DNA from: RGIG1995 sp045126815
GTDB taxonomy: Bacteria > Bacillota > Clostridia > Oscillospirales > CAG-272
DNA: 22,357 bases
Direction of reading: 5' to 3'
Assembly: GCA_045126815.1 (NCBI GenBank)
Contig: JBGVPD010000069.1
Location: 1 to 22,357 of the forward strand
Shown here: positions 13,369-21,744 of the stretch, one piece after another
Numbering within the stretch: position 1 is the stretch's first letter
How the letters are laid out: each line of letters opens with the position of its first letter
Position numbers and translations under genes: made by a program
The notes under the pieces: generated by a model
Told to the model about the DNA's origin: nothing
The model's input: the letters and a program-made list of their open reading frames with translations, nothing else
Database searches by the model: none

Positions 13369-13397
13369 TTGCAAAAATATATAAAATATGATATAAT
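13369..13397 (+). promoter_or_regulatory. sigma-A promoter for the SRP RNA
   Basis: TTGCAA (13369-13374), 17 bp, TATAAT (13392-13397) with an extended TG at 13389-13390. The expected start, 13404, is the first base of the SRP RNA closing helix. Confidence 0.8.
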
Positions 13398-13403
13398 TTG
13401 AAG

Positions 13404-13712
13404 AGCAAGATGTGATGTAAGGCCATACCGGCCGGGGAGTTAGCGGTGCCCTGTACCTGCAATCCGCTATAGCAGGGGTGGTTTCCTTTTTTGAGGGTTG
13501 GAAATGTACGGCTGCGCCGTATTATTTCGCGTTGAAGAATGGGTCTTGCGCAATTGATGGCTGTGAACCATGTCAGGCGGGGAACCGAGCAGCATTAAGC
13601 AGTATGTTCGATGTGCCGCAAGGACGCCTGTTCCGAGTGGAATGTACGGTTAACGCGTATATGTCCATATTCGATCTTAAGGTGTATGGTCTTACATTAC
13701 ATCTTGCTTTTT
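13404..13712 (+). ncRNA. ffs: signal recognition particle RNA, large type with Alu domain
   Basis: About 309 nt. The Alu part has the conserved GGGGAG, GCGGTGCCCTGTACCTGC and ATCCGCTATAGCAGGG stretches near the 5' end. The S-domain helix 8 has GTCAGG (13572-13577), a GGAA tetraloop (13581-13584) and GAGCAGCATTAAG, then TGTGCCGCAAGG and CCTGTTCCGAG. The ends pair over 24 bp (13404-13427 with 13685-13708, two G-U), then a T5 run. With Ffh it targets nascent membrane and secreted proteins. The neighbours dnaX, ebfC and recR give the same order as scr in B. subtilis. An open frame at 13478-13717 is an artefact of this RNA. Confidence 0.97.
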
Positions 13713-13734
13713 ATTAAAATATAGGGGTGAAATA

Positions 13735-15312
13735 ATGCAACAGGCTTTATACAGAAAATGGCGTCCTGCAGATTTTGATGACGTTTGCGGTCAGGACCAT
13801 ATTACCTCAATTCTTAAATATGAAGTTGCAAACAACAAGACTACTCACGCGTACCTTTTCTGCGGTTCGAGAGGAACGGGTAAAACTACTTGCGCGAAGA
13901 TCTTGTCAAAAGCCGTTAACTGCGAACACCCCGTAAACGGTAACCCCTGCAACAACTGTCACTCCTGCCGTTCCGTAGATGCCGGAATTGCTACAGACGT
14001 ATACGAAATGGACGCTGCGAGTAACAACGGTGTTGAGCATATAAGAGATATCAGAGACGAAGTTTTATATACCCCTTCGGAATTAAAAAACAGAGTTTAC
14101 ATCATCGACGAAGTTCATATGCTCTCACAAAGCGCGTTTAACGCCCTTTTGAAAACGTTAGAAGAGCCCCCCGAAAACGTTATATTTATTTTGGCAACTA
14201 CCGAAACACAGAAGATCCCTGCCACTATTCTCTCGCGTTGCCAAAGATTTGATTTCAGAAGAATACCTACAAAAACTATTGCTGACAGACTTATATATAT
14301 TGCCGAAAAAGAGGGCTTTAAAGTTGATTACGATGCCGCATTTTTGATAGGCAAATTGGCACAAGGCGGTATGCGTGATGCTATCAGTATGCTTGAACTT
14401 TGTTCGGGCGAACACGAAACGATCACAACGCAAGTAGTCATTGATACAACGGGTATAAACAGCAGAAGCTCTGTTGTTAACACCATAAATGCTATACATG
14501 ATAAAAACTACGAATCTATCTTAGATCAAATAAATACACTCTACACATCATCGCTTGATATTGCAGTGTTCTGGAACGATATTCTCTCATATTACAGGGA
14601 TATGTTTGTTGTTAAAAACACAAAAAATCCTATGCTCTATCTTGACGTCAGCGAAAATGAATTCGAAGAAATAAAGCAAATGGCATCAAAATTCACCAAT
14701 GCCGTTATCGCATCACACATCAATCAGCTTGAAAACGGATTTAGCGAAATGCAAAGGCCAAACGCATCAAAAAGAATTTGCGCCGAGATGACGCTTATCA
14801 GAATGTGTGACAACAAACTTACGGCTACTTTTGAAGTTTTGGCTGAAAGAGTGTCAAACCTTGAAGATAAACTTTCTTCGGGTAGTTTTATAGCAACCAC
14901 CCAAAATATTTCCACACCTGTTGCTGAAACAAAAACTACACCCGATAAAAAGTCCGAAGAGAAAAAAGAAGAAATTAGATACGCCGATAAAAATCAAAAT
15001 AAGGTATTAAAACAATTAAACTATTGGCCCGAAGTAATTAAAAAATTCGCAAAAATAGATATAAGCACATCTTCGTTTCTAACTAATTCATGCGCCTATA
15101 CCGATCAAGAAAACGTAATTATAAGAGTACCGGGGGCTTTTACCTACGACGTTATCTGTCAGACAAACGTAAAAGAAACACTTCTCTCTCTTATCAACTC
15201 CGTCGGAGGAACAAATTACCCGTTAAGTAAACTACAGATAGAATTAAATGCAGAAAAAATAAATTTTGACGACGACTCGGGAATAGACGAGATCATTCAA
15301 AACAGTAATTAA
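13735..15312 (+). CDS. dnaX: DNA polymerase III subunits gamma/tau
   Basis: 525 aa. The AAA+ clamp-loader ATPase is at the N-terminus: Walker A GSRGTGKT (44-51), zinc cysteines C63, C72, C75 and C78, Walker B IIDEVH (123-128), sensor 1 ILATTE (152-157) and the SRC arginine finger (167-169). It loads the sliding clamp and, through its C-terminal tau part, links to the polymerase. The region after about residue 390 is a lysine- and glutamate-rich linker and a less conserved tail. GGGGTGA lies before the ATG. Only about 20 bases separate it from the SRP RNA T-run, so it is probably expressed by read-through. Confidence 0.97.
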   Translation: MQQALYRKWRPADFDDVCGQDHITSILKYEVANNKTTHAYLFCGSRGTGKTTCAKILSKAVNCEHPVNGNPCNNCHSCRSVDAGIATDVYEMDAASNNGVEHIRDIRDEVLYTPSELKNRVYIIDEVHMLSQSAFNALLKTLEEPPENVIFILATTETQKIPATILSRCQRFDFRRIPTKTIADRLIYIAEKEGFKVDYDAAFLIGKLAQGGMRDAISMLELCSGEHETITTQVVIDTTGINSRSSVVNTINAIHDKNYESILDQINTLYTSSLDIAVFWNDILSYYRDMFVVKNTKNPMLYLDVSENEFEEIKQMASKFTNAVIASHINQLENGFSEMQRPNASKRICAEMTLIRMCDNKLTATFEVLAERVSNLEDKLSSGSFIATTQNISTPVAETKTTPDKKSEEKKEEIRYADKNQNKVLKQLNYWPEVIKKFAKIDISTSSFLTNSCAYTDQENVIIRVPGAFTYDVICQTNVKETLLSLINSVGGTNYPLSKLQIELNAEKINFDDDSGIDEIIQNSN

Positions 15313-15345
15313 TAAACATATATATACTTTTAAGGAGAATTTAAA

Positions 15346-15693
15346 ATGAAAGCAAGATTACCTCAGGGAATGGGCGGCGGCCCCCAGAATATGCAGGCTA
15401 TGCTCCGTCAGGCTCAAAAAATGCAGGAAGATATGGCAAATCTTCAAGAAGATCTTGATAACCGTGAATATGAGATAAAAGCCGGTGGCGGCGCTGTTGT
15501 ATTAAAAATAAACGGCAAGAAACAAATCCAAGAGCTTATTATCGACAAAGACATCGTTGATCCCGATGATACAGAAACACTTTCCGACGTTTTAACTGCA
15601 GCTTTCAACGAAGCTGTTCGCACAGTTGAAGAAACAAATCAGTCTGAAATGGAGAAGATCACAGGCAGTCTTAATATGCCCGGATTGTTTTAA
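15346..15693 (+). CDS. ebfC: YbaB/EbfC-family nucleoid-associated protein
   Basis: 115 aa. The protein is a small dimeric DNA-binding protein of the YaaK/YbaB/EbfC family. The N-terminal glycine- and glutamine-rich stretch leads into the long helix MLRQAQKMQEDMANLQEDL, then the conserved AGGGAVVLKINGKK strands and a C-terminal helix. AAGGAG precedes the ATG. It sits between dnaX and recR, its standard location, and is thought to act with RecR or on nucleoid structure. Confidence 0.95.
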   Translation: MKARLPQGMGGGPQNMQAMLRQAQKMQEDMANLQEDLDNREYEIKAGGGAVVLKINGKKQIQELIIDKDIVDPDDTETLSDVLTAAFNEAVRTVEETNQSEMEKITGSLNMPGLF

Positions 15694-15698
15694 GAAAA

Positions 15699-16307
15699 AT
15701 GTCTGAATTTATTCCACCGCTTGAAATACTTATCGAAAACTTTCAATCACTCCCCGGAATTGGCAGAAAGACAGCGCAAAGACTTGCTTTCTCTATCGTT
15801 GATTCCGACGAAGAAACTGTTTTAAACTTTGCTGAAGCCTTGGTGAACGCTAAAAAGAACATTCACTACTGCCCTTCATGTTATAACTTCAGCGAAGGCG
15901 GATTATGTTCTGTTTGCCGTAACGAAAGCAAAGATAAGTCGGTTATATGCGTTGTTGAAGACGCAAAAGTTTTGATGGCTATTGAGCGTGTCAAAGGTTC
16001 AAACAAATATAACGGACTGTATCACGTGCTTCACGGTGTGATCTCGCCTCTTGACGGCATAGGCCCCGAACAGCTTAAAATAAAAGAACTTTTAGAAAGA
16101 GTCACCGATCCTGAACTAAAAGAAGTTATAATCGCGACAAACCCCTCGGTTGAAGGCGAAGCTACGGCTATGTATCTTACAAGATTATTAAAGCCTATGG
16201 GACTTAAAATTACAAGACTCGCTTTTGGTATTCCTGCCGGCGGCGACCTTGAATACACCGACGATATGACTCTCCTCTATGCCCTCGAAGGACGAAGGGA
16301 AATTTAA
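15699..16307 (+). CDS. recR: recombination mediator RecR
   Basis: 202 aa, the usual length. Domains in order: helix-hairpin-helix (about 8-30, LPGIGRKTAQR), a C4 zinc finger (C58, C61, C70, C73), a Toprim domain (about 80-175, starting VICVVEDAKVL) and a C-terminal strand. With RecO or RecF it loads RecA on SSB-coated gaps. It starts five bases after the ebfC stop and has only a weak ribosome site, so it is likely to be translated by coupling. Confidence 0.97.
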   Translation: MSEFIPPLEILIENFQSLPGIGRKTAQRLAFSIVDSDEETVLNFAEALVNAKKNIHYCPSCYNFSEGGLCSVCRNESKDKSVICVVEDAKVLMAIERVKGSNKYNGLYHVLHGVISPLDGIGPEQLKIKELLERVTDPELKEVIIATNPSVEGEATAMYLTRLLKPMGLKITRLAFGIPAGGDLEYTDDMTLLYALEGRREI

Positions 16308-16323
16308 TTACAGATAACAAAAA

Positions 16324-16359
16324 AGTATACCTTGCATCTTGCGCAAGATATACTTTTTT
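16324..16359. terminator. bidirectional terminator between recR and the GT2-GtrA gene
   Basis: AGTATA (16324-16329) and TATACT (16349-16354) enclose CTTGC/GCAAG. An A-run lies on the left and a T6 run on the right, so it can end the dnaX-ebfC-recR transcript and the converging minus-strand operon. Confidence 0.88.
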
Positions 16360-16368
16360 ATTTTATAT

Positions 16369-17427
16369 TTACTTACTGTTTTTGAATACCCATTTCTTTT
16401 GAATAATATAGCTGCATATAAACAAGAACGTGTCTACGATCAATTTAACCACAGTTATTAGAGCTACACTCTCAACTCCAAGAAGCTTAGTCATAAGGAT
16501 AACAAGACCTGCCGATATGAGCATCTGCGGAATGCACAAAGCGTAATATTTAATTAACGTGCTTGTGTTTGAACCTTTATTCCCAAATACGATCTTCTTG
16601 TTAAATGTATAGTTAAACATTGAAGAAAAAATTCTTGCAATAACCGTTGACGTTATCTTAGCTCCATTTGACGTTCCCATAAACAACATCAAAATAAAGA
16701 ACGCAAGGTTGTCTATCACAAATGAGCCTATCGACGAAAGAATATACTTCAATATCTGCTTATAGATACGTATGGAGTCTCTTATAGGATCGAAGTGAGA
16801 GGTCGCATTTTCGTCTATGTATACAGTCTGTATTTCAACCTCTTCGTAAGGTACGTTGTTTTTTCCGAAATCAAGCAACATATTCGTCTCGTATTCGTAT
16901 CTATCACCGTTAGTCTTAACAAACACGGGTAAATACTGAGCCGGAATTGCCCTCAGTCCCGTCTGTGTATCGGATATTTTTAAACTACACGCAGTTAAAA
17001 ACATAAAAGAGGTTATTCTGTTTCCTATCTTACTTCTCGGGGGAACATCAGGTTTTGAAAAATCTCTTACGCCCAATACAACTGTATTATTATCTATCAT
17101 TCGGTCAGCACACGCTCTGATATCCGTCGGAAGATGCTGTCCGTCTCCGTCGGCAGTTACTATTCCGGCACCGTTTCTGTTTTCTATATAGTACTCCATA
17201 GCAGTCTTAAGCGCCCTGCCCTTGCCCCTGTTTACTTCATGTACAAGAACGGTAACCTGCGGCAACACTCTTATTTCATCAAAATATTTATTATATTCTT
17301 CTCCGCCACCGTCATCTATAACGATTATATCTTCAAAACCGGAACTTATAAGTCCCGTTACAACTCCGTAAAGTTTTTCATCGGGTTTATAGGACGGAAG
17401 AACGACCGATACATCTTTAAAAGTCAT
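16369..17427 (-). CDS. GT2 glycosyltransferase fused to a GtrA-like membrane domain
   Basis: 352 aa in two parts. Residues 1-220 are a GT-A fold family 2 transferase of the dolichyl/undecaprenyl-phosphate sugar type: ID(38)D(39) and D(93)GD(95)GQH(98) for nucleotide and metal binding, and SDTQTGLRA (152-160), typical of polyprenyl-phosphate mannosyl/glucosyltransferases. Residues 228-350 are a GtrA domain with about four membrane helices and the usual NYTFNKKIVF and KKWVF ends. The probable job is to make a lipid-linked sugar at the membrane and help bring it across, for surface glycan or teichoic acid decoration. Sugar and acceptor are unknown. GAGGGG precedes the ATG, 20 bp after the upstream CapA gene. 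Confidence 0.9.
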   Translation of the reverse strand: MTFKDVSVVLPSYKPDEKLYGVVTGLISSGFEDIIVIDDGGGEEYNKYFDEIRVLPQVTVLVHEVNRGKGRALKTAMEYYIENRNGAGIVTADGDGQHLPTDIRACADRMIDNNTVVLGVRDFSKPDVPPRSKIGNRITSFMFLTACSLKISDTQTGLRAIPAQYLPVFVKTNGDRYEYETNMLLDFGKNNVPYEEVEIQTVYIDENATSHFDPIRDSIRIYKQILKYILSSIGSFVIDNLAFFILMLFMGTSNGAKITSTVIARIFSSMFNYTFNKKIVFGNKGSNTSTLIKYYALCIPQMLISAGLVILMTKLLGVESVALITVVKLIVDTFLFICSYIIQKKWVFKNSK

Positions 17428-17447
17428 AATTTTTACCCCTCTTTATT

Positions 17448-18659
17448 TTAATTTGCTGCTGATTTATATTTTTCTGACAAAAACATATCATCAATCGTAT
17501 TTGACACATATCCTCTAAGCTGTTTTAGCGAGGTCGTTCTGCCATAACTCTTTATACCGTGATTACTTGCCATTTGCGCCGTATACTCTTCAAGCAAATA
17601 AACTCTGTTATCGTAGAATGCTGCCCCCCAGTCAAACACAGTCGGTATAAATATAACGTTTTCAACACGTGCCTCTTTCTTATTTTCCTTGACTATATCA
17701 AAAGAGATCATACCGCCAACCATATTATACGAGTAAGCCTGTTCTGCCATAAAATTGCCCAAAGAATATACACAAAGCATCTTGTTTCCATCTTTGCCCT
17801 CTATCCATTCTACCGGCTGAATTACGTGAGGGTGGTGTCCTAATACAACGTCAACACCGCAGTCTGCAAATTTTTTCGCATAATTCTTTTGATAGTTGTT
17901 AGGCTTAAACGAACCTTCGTCTCCCCAATGAACAGATACTATTACTATATCTGATATTTCCTTTGCCTTAGCTACCTGTTCTTCAAGATTAGCTTCATTT
18001 AAATACGGAATATGTGTCGTATATGCTTTTGACGGTGATATACCGTTTGTCATTTCCGTATATGCGAGAAATGCTATCTTAATTCCGTCTTTCTCATGTA
18101 CTCTTATTTTGTTATAATCAGCCTCGTCTTTATATCCGCCAATAAGAGTAACGTCTAAAGTATCCCAAAACTCTATCGTCTTGTTCAATCCATTAGAGCC
18201 CTTATCTAACATATGATTATTGGCAATTCCCACAACGTCAAAACCAAGCTCAACTAAATCGTATCCCATATCCTGAGGACCGTTAAAATGAGGATAATAA
18301 CTGAAATTATATCCTTCACCGCACATCAACGTCTCTTGATTTATATATGAAACGTCAGCTTTCTCTATAAGGTCTTTTACTTCGCTGTATATAGGCTTGA
18401 AATTGTACTTTCTGCCCCCCAGTGTACCCGATCTCTGTGCATCTCTTACAGTGCCAAAATATACAATGTTGTCACCGGCTCCCAAAAAAGATATCTTCTT
18501 ATATTCATATTCAACTTTATTTCCGGGTAAGCTTTCTTGGTCTTTTGGCAAATTTGGCTGTTGTTCGTTTTTCTCTAAATACGGTACATTATCCGTATAT
18601 GCACACGAGGTCACAAAAAAGCACACAAGGCACATTATGCATATAAGAATCTTCTTCAT
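17448..18659 (-). CDS. CapA-family lipoprotein (metallophosphatase-like fold)
   Basis: 403 aa from the ATG at 18659, which has AGGAG five bases upstream. A start at 18680 is open but has no ribosome site and would bury the signal peptide. The lipobox is VTSC (Cys19), so the protein is anchored outside the membrane. CapA-family marks: GAGD (60-63), NQE (107-109), ANNHMLD (146-152), VHWGDE (243-248), GHHPHVIQ (274-281) and YSLGNF (298-303). These histidines and acids suggest a two-metal site. CapA acts in poly-gamma-glutamate capsule formation in Bacillus, but there are no capBC genes here, so the substrate is uncertain. It is paralogous to the next gene upstream. Confidence 0.9.
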   Translation of the reverse strand: MKKILICIMCLVCFFVTSCAYTDNVPYLEKNEQQPNLPKDQESLPGNKVEYEYKKISFLGAGDNIVYFGTVRDAQRSGTLGGRKYNFKPIYSEVKDLIEKADVSYINQETLMCGEGYNFSYYPHFNGPQDMGYDLVELGFDVVGIANNHMLDKGSNGLNKTIEFWDTLDVTLIGGYKDEADYNKIRVHEKDGIKIAFLAYTEMTNGISPSKAYTTHIPYLNEANLEEQVAKAKEISDIVIVSVHWGDEGSFKPNNYQKNYAKKFADCGVDVVLGHHPHVIQPVEWIEGKDGNKMLCVYSLGNFMAEQAYSYNMVGGMISFDIVKENKKEARVENVIFIPTVFDWGAAFYDNRVYLLEEYTAQMASNHGIKSYGRTTSLKQLRGYVSNTIDDMFLSEKYKSAAN

Positions 18660-18684
18660 AATATCTCCTCTTAACAACATTGAT

Positions 18685-19986
18685 CTACTTTAAATAATCA
18701 GGTAAAAAACTTGACGAAACAGTATTTTTTACATAATTCTGCAAAGTATTTAGTCCATACGATCCATACTTTTGAGTTCCGTGTTTCTTTGTTAAAGCTT
18801 CTGTATAATCTTTCATCAAATAAACCTGAAAATTCGTTCTGACAGGGTTACCTTCCGGATCTTTCTTGGAAAAATCATCTATTTCATAATGACAAACAAT
18901 AGGTTCATAAATGGGGTTCTCTATACTGATTTCTCCATTTTCTTTAACAATATCAAAGGTCATAAGACCGCCGACCATATTTTTTGAACTCAACATACCC
19001 GATATAAGATTTCCAAGTGAATAGATACACAAAGTATTGTTACCGTTTTTCCCCTTTATCCACTCAACCGGCTGTACTGTGTGGGAGTGATGACCTATTA
19101 TAACGTCAACACCATTATCTGCCAAAAGTTTTGCTACCCTCTTTTGTTCTGCACTGGCTGTAAATACGTTTTCAGCACCCCAATGTATCGATACGAAAAC
19201 AAGGTCTGCCTTTTCCTTTGCTTTTTCTATATGCTTTATCATAACGGAATCTTTTGCTATCGGTGATATGTAGCCTTTGTTTACCGATTTGCTGTTCATT
19301 TTACACGGGGGATTTACAAAATCCGTATATGACAAAAACGCTATATTTACACCTTCGACGTTCAAAATTCTAGGCGTATCATAATCCTCTTGATTTTCAT
19401 ATCCGCCGATCATCAAAACGTCTTTACTTTTCCAGTAATCAATGGTATCACTATATCCCGTTGCCTTATGGTCAACGTCATACATATGATTGTTTGCTAT
19501 ATTTACAACGTTAAAACCTATATCAACAAGAGCATCTCCCGATTCGGACGGTGCATTAAAATTGGGATAGCCGGAAATACCGGTATTAGCTATAGGCGCT
19601 TCATGGTTCACAAAAGCAATATCGGCACTCTTGATAAGTGACGCTATTCCCTGATACATATTTTTAAAATAATAATCTCCCGAGTAGTCCTTCATATCGG
19701 ACGCTATTTTTTCTGCCTCTCTGTAAATTGCAGAATGTATCAAAGCGTCGCCTGCCGCAACAAATTTTATAACTTTTTTACTATCAACAGGTGGTTCTTG
19801 AGTAATATTATTCTCTGTTGTTTGTTCAGGTTTATCCGTGCCAGAGGGGGGCGTGGTCAACGTAGGATCCTTTTTATTATTCGTCACGTCGTTCAACGAA
19901 GGTGCGCTCATATCTCCCCCGGATCCGCAGGAAACAAGCGATATTACCATTATTGTAAATAAACAAAGCGCTAAAAATCTTTTCAT
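18685..19986 (-). CDS. CapA-family lipoprotein, paralog
   Basis: 433 aa. The lipobox LVSC (Cys20) is followed by a low-complexity Thr/Pro/Asn/Asp linker to about residue 70, typical of wall-spanning lipoproteins. The catalytic-type motifs match the neighbour: AAGD (77-80), NHE (127-129), ANNHMYD (164-170), IHWGAE (267-272), GHHSHTVQ (298-305) and YSLGN (322-326). GGGAG precedes the ATG. It lies 22 bp after trxB, and the second CapA starts 25 bp after it, so the pair arose by tandem duplication but has diverged a lot. Role as for the neighbour: extracellular and probably tied to a surface polymer. Confidence 0.9.
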   Translation of the reverse strand: MKRFLALCLFTIMVISLVSCGSGGDMSAPSLNDVTNNKKDPTLTTPPSGTDKPEQTTENNITQEPPVDSKKVIKFVAAGDALIHSAIYREAEKIASDMKDYSGDYYFKNMYQGIASLIKSADIAFVNHEAPIANTGISGYPNFNAPSESGDALVDIGFNVVNIANNHMYDVDHKATGYSDTIDYWKSKDVLMIGGYENQEDYDTPRILNVEGVNIAFLSYTDFVNPPCKMNSKSVNKGYISPIAKDSVMIKHIEKAKEKADLVFVSIHWGAENVFTASAEQKRVAKLLADNGVDVIIGHHSHTVQPVEWIKGKNGNNTLCIYSLGNLISGMLSSKNMVGGLMTFDIVKENGEISIENPIYEPIVCHYEIDDFSKKDPEGNPVRTNFQVYLMKDYTEALTKKHGTQKYGSYGLNTLQNYVKNTVSSSFLPDYLK

Positions 19987-20008
19987 TTTTACTCCCTCTC
20001 TATTTTTA

Positions 20009-20914
20009 TTATTCTACAACATATTCAGATGCATAAGTTGCCGCAACAGCTCCGTCTGCAGCTGCTGTAATCACCTGTTTTAAAGGTGTATTTCTCACGT
20101 CACCGATAGCATAAAGTCCTTCTATATTCGTTCTGCACTTATCATCGGTAACTATATATCCGCCGTCATTCTTCTCAACAATATCGGGCACAAAATCAGT
20201 CTGCGGAATAGTACCGACAGCAACGAATACTGCATCCGTATCGATCTCACTCTGAACCTTTGTATTATTATCCATTATAACAAGTTTTGTAACCTTATCA
20301 TCGCCGCAGATCTCAATCGGGATAGAATTTAATATAACATCTATATTATCAACCTTAAAAAGCCTGTCAGTCAAAACTTTAGATGCCCTGAAACTGTCTC
20401 TTCTGTGAATAAGATATACTTTTCTGCACAATTTTGATAGATATATAGCATCCTCAACAGCAGTATTTCCGCCACCGACAACAACTGCTACCTTGCCCTT
20501 AAAAAAGTTCCCGTCACAAGTTGCACAGTAAGAAACGCCTCTACCCGTAAATTCATTTTCACCCTTGATCTCAAGCTTGCGTCTTCCTGCGCCCGATGCT
20601 ATAATCACACTCTTTGCAGTAAACTCTTTTCCGCTTTCGCATACAACCTTAAATAAATCATCAGCCTTTTCTAAACTCTTTACGTTTTCATACTGAAAAT
20701 CTACATTCAGTGAAGAAATCTGCTCATAAAACTTCATCGCCAGATCAAAGCCTGTTCCTAAAAATCCGGGATAATTTTCTATTTCCGGTGTCGTCATAAC
20801 CTGACCTCCGGGCGACATTCCTTCAAAAATTGACACGTCACACCCTGCTCTTTTTGCATATATTGCAGCAGTCAGTCCACCCGGACCTCCGCCTATAATA
20901 ATTATATCTTTCAT
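20009..20914 (-). CDS. trxB: thioredoxin reductase (NADPH)
   Basis: 301 aa, the low-molecular-weight bacterial type. The FAD site is GGGPGG (8-13), the redox-active disulfide is CATC (130-133), the nucleotide-binding VGGGNTA is at 146-152, and the C-terminal GDVRNTPLKQ binds FAD. It passes electrons to thioredoxin and may accept ferredoxin or NADPH in Clostridia, which sequence alone cannot settle. GGAG lies upstream of the ATG. It leads the probable operon with the two CapA genes and GT2-GtrA, but no thioredoxin gene is in the window. Confidence 0.96.
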   Translation of the reverse strand: MKDIIIIGGGPGGLTAAIYAKRAGCDVSIFEGMSPGGQVMTTPEIENYPGFLGTGFDLAMKFYEQISSLNVDFQYENVKSLEKADDLFKVVCESGKEFTAKSVIIASGAGRRKLEIKGENEFTGRGVSYCATCDGNFFKGKVAVVVGGGNTAVEDAIYLSKLCRKVYLIHRRDSFRASKVLTDRLFKVDNIDVILNSIPIEICGDDKVTKLVIMDNNTKVQSEIDTDAVFVAVGTIPQTDFVPDIVEKNDGGYIVTDDKCRTNIEGLYAIGDVRNTPLKQVITAAADGAVAATYASEYVVE

Positions 20915-20929
20915 ACCTCTAAACTCCGT

Positions 20930-20970
20930 AAAAAAACTGTATTACAGGATAAATTATCCCATAATACAGT
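20930..20970 (-). terminator. terminator after the yabR-like gene
   Basis: On the minus strand an 8-bp outer stem (20963-20970 with 20936-20943), an inner GGAT/ATCC helix and a T7 run (20930-20936). The 5' arm overlaps the -10 hexamer of the trxB promoter. Confidence 0.85.
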
Positions 20971-20996
20971 ATAATATATACATAATAATAAATCAA
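20968..20996 (-). promoter_or_regulatory. promoter for trxB and the downstream genes
   Basis: On the minus strand TTGATT (20991-20996), 17 bp, TATACT (20968-20973). The -35 overlaps the stop codon of the yabR-like gene. Predicted start near 20961, inside the terminator's 5' arm, so the new transcript cannot form the full hairpin. Confidence 0.7.
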
Positions 20997-21442
20997 TACT
21001 TTTTGGCGTTTTTTCTCGAAAAACCACCGCTCCCGCGCTTGTTCTCCACTGTCTTTTTTAAGTCGGAAATCTTCTCGTTTGATGTTTTCAAAAATTGACT
21101 CATCATATCCTCAAACCCAAGCGTTTCTGCCTTTTTCACCCTGATTTCATCAGGCATTATTCTCTTTCTTTGTTCAATACCTTGCGGCTTTTTAACCTCT
21201 TTCTTTTCACCCTTCATTTGCTTCATCGAAAGAGAGATCCGATTATTTTGATCAATTGAACAAATCCTGACTTTTACCGACTGACCTACTGACAAATGTT
21301 CGTTTATATCCTTAACAAAACCATCGGATATTTCAGAAATATGTATTAGTCCGCTTTGATTGTCAGGAAGAGACACAAAAGCACCAAACTTCGTTATTGA
21401 CGTGATTTTTCCATCAAGAATTTGACCGACTTCGTTTGACAT
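20993..21442 (-). CDS. S1-domain RNA-binding protein, YabR-like
   Basis: 149 aa. Residues 3-75 are one S1/OB-fold domain: VGQILDGKITSITKFGAFVSL, then GLIHISEIS and VKVRI...RISLSMKQ. The rest is a basic, lysine-rich tail ending KKY. In B. subtilis yabR follows divIC, as here. The function is probably RNA or ribosome binding, not established from this sequence. AGGAG lies 13 bases before the ATG, a long spacing, so the start is slightly uncertain. The end overlaps the trxB promoter. Confidence 0.88.
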   Translation of the reverse strand: MSNEVGQILDGKITSITKFGAFVSLPDNQSGLIHISEISDGFVKDINEHLSVGQSVKVRICSIDQNNRISLSMKQMKGEKKEVKKPQGIEQRKRIMPDEIRVKKAETLGFEDMMSQFLKTSNEKISDLKKTVENKRGSGGFSRKNAKKY

Positions 21443-21465
21443 CTGTTTAATTTTACTCCTAAAAA

Positions 21466-21744
21466 TTACTTGGATAAATCGTTATAAAAAATTATCTCCT
21501 CCGGGAGTCTATAGTTTAATTTTTCCCTCGCTATACGCATTATGTACTCTTCGTCTATCTCTTCATCAAGTCGCGACTGAAGCTCATCTATCTTTAGTTC
21601 GTATAACTTTATTTGTTGTTCAACCTTTGCCTTATCTTCCTTGAGACTGTTGAATTCAAACTGCATCTGAATTATGGTAACCGTGCAGAACACTATGAAT
21701 ACCACTGCCGCCGCCTTCACGAATATATTTGAACGATTTTTCAT
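21466..21744 (-). CDS. divIC: DivIC/FtsB-like septum formation protein
   Basis: 92 aa. Short cytoplasmic start, one membrane helix (about 9-26), then a coiled coil of roughly residues 28-62 and a C-terminal part with REKLNYRLPEEIIFY typical of the family. It works with DivIB and FtsL in the divisome. The ATG at 21744 lies 89 bases inside the end of yabQ, and an internal start would remove the membrane helix, so the overlap looks real. The ribosome site (AAGGGAAG) is weak and about 11 bases away. Between yabQ and yabR-like, its standard place. Confidence 0.9.
   Translation of the reverse strand: MKNRSNIFVKAAAVVFIVFCTVTIIQMQFEFNSLKEDKAKVEQQIKLYELKIDELQSRLDEEIDEEYIMRIAREKLNYRLPEEIIFYNDLSK

Noticed and set aside
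13478..13717. 79-codon plus-strand frame
   Set aside because: It lies inside the SRP RNA, whose conserved Alu and S-domain sequences fully account for it.
14960..14985. Programmed frameshift in dnaX at an A6G run
   Set aside because: The run is not in the X-XXY-YYZ frame needed for -1 slippage and is too short to expect transcriptional slippage.
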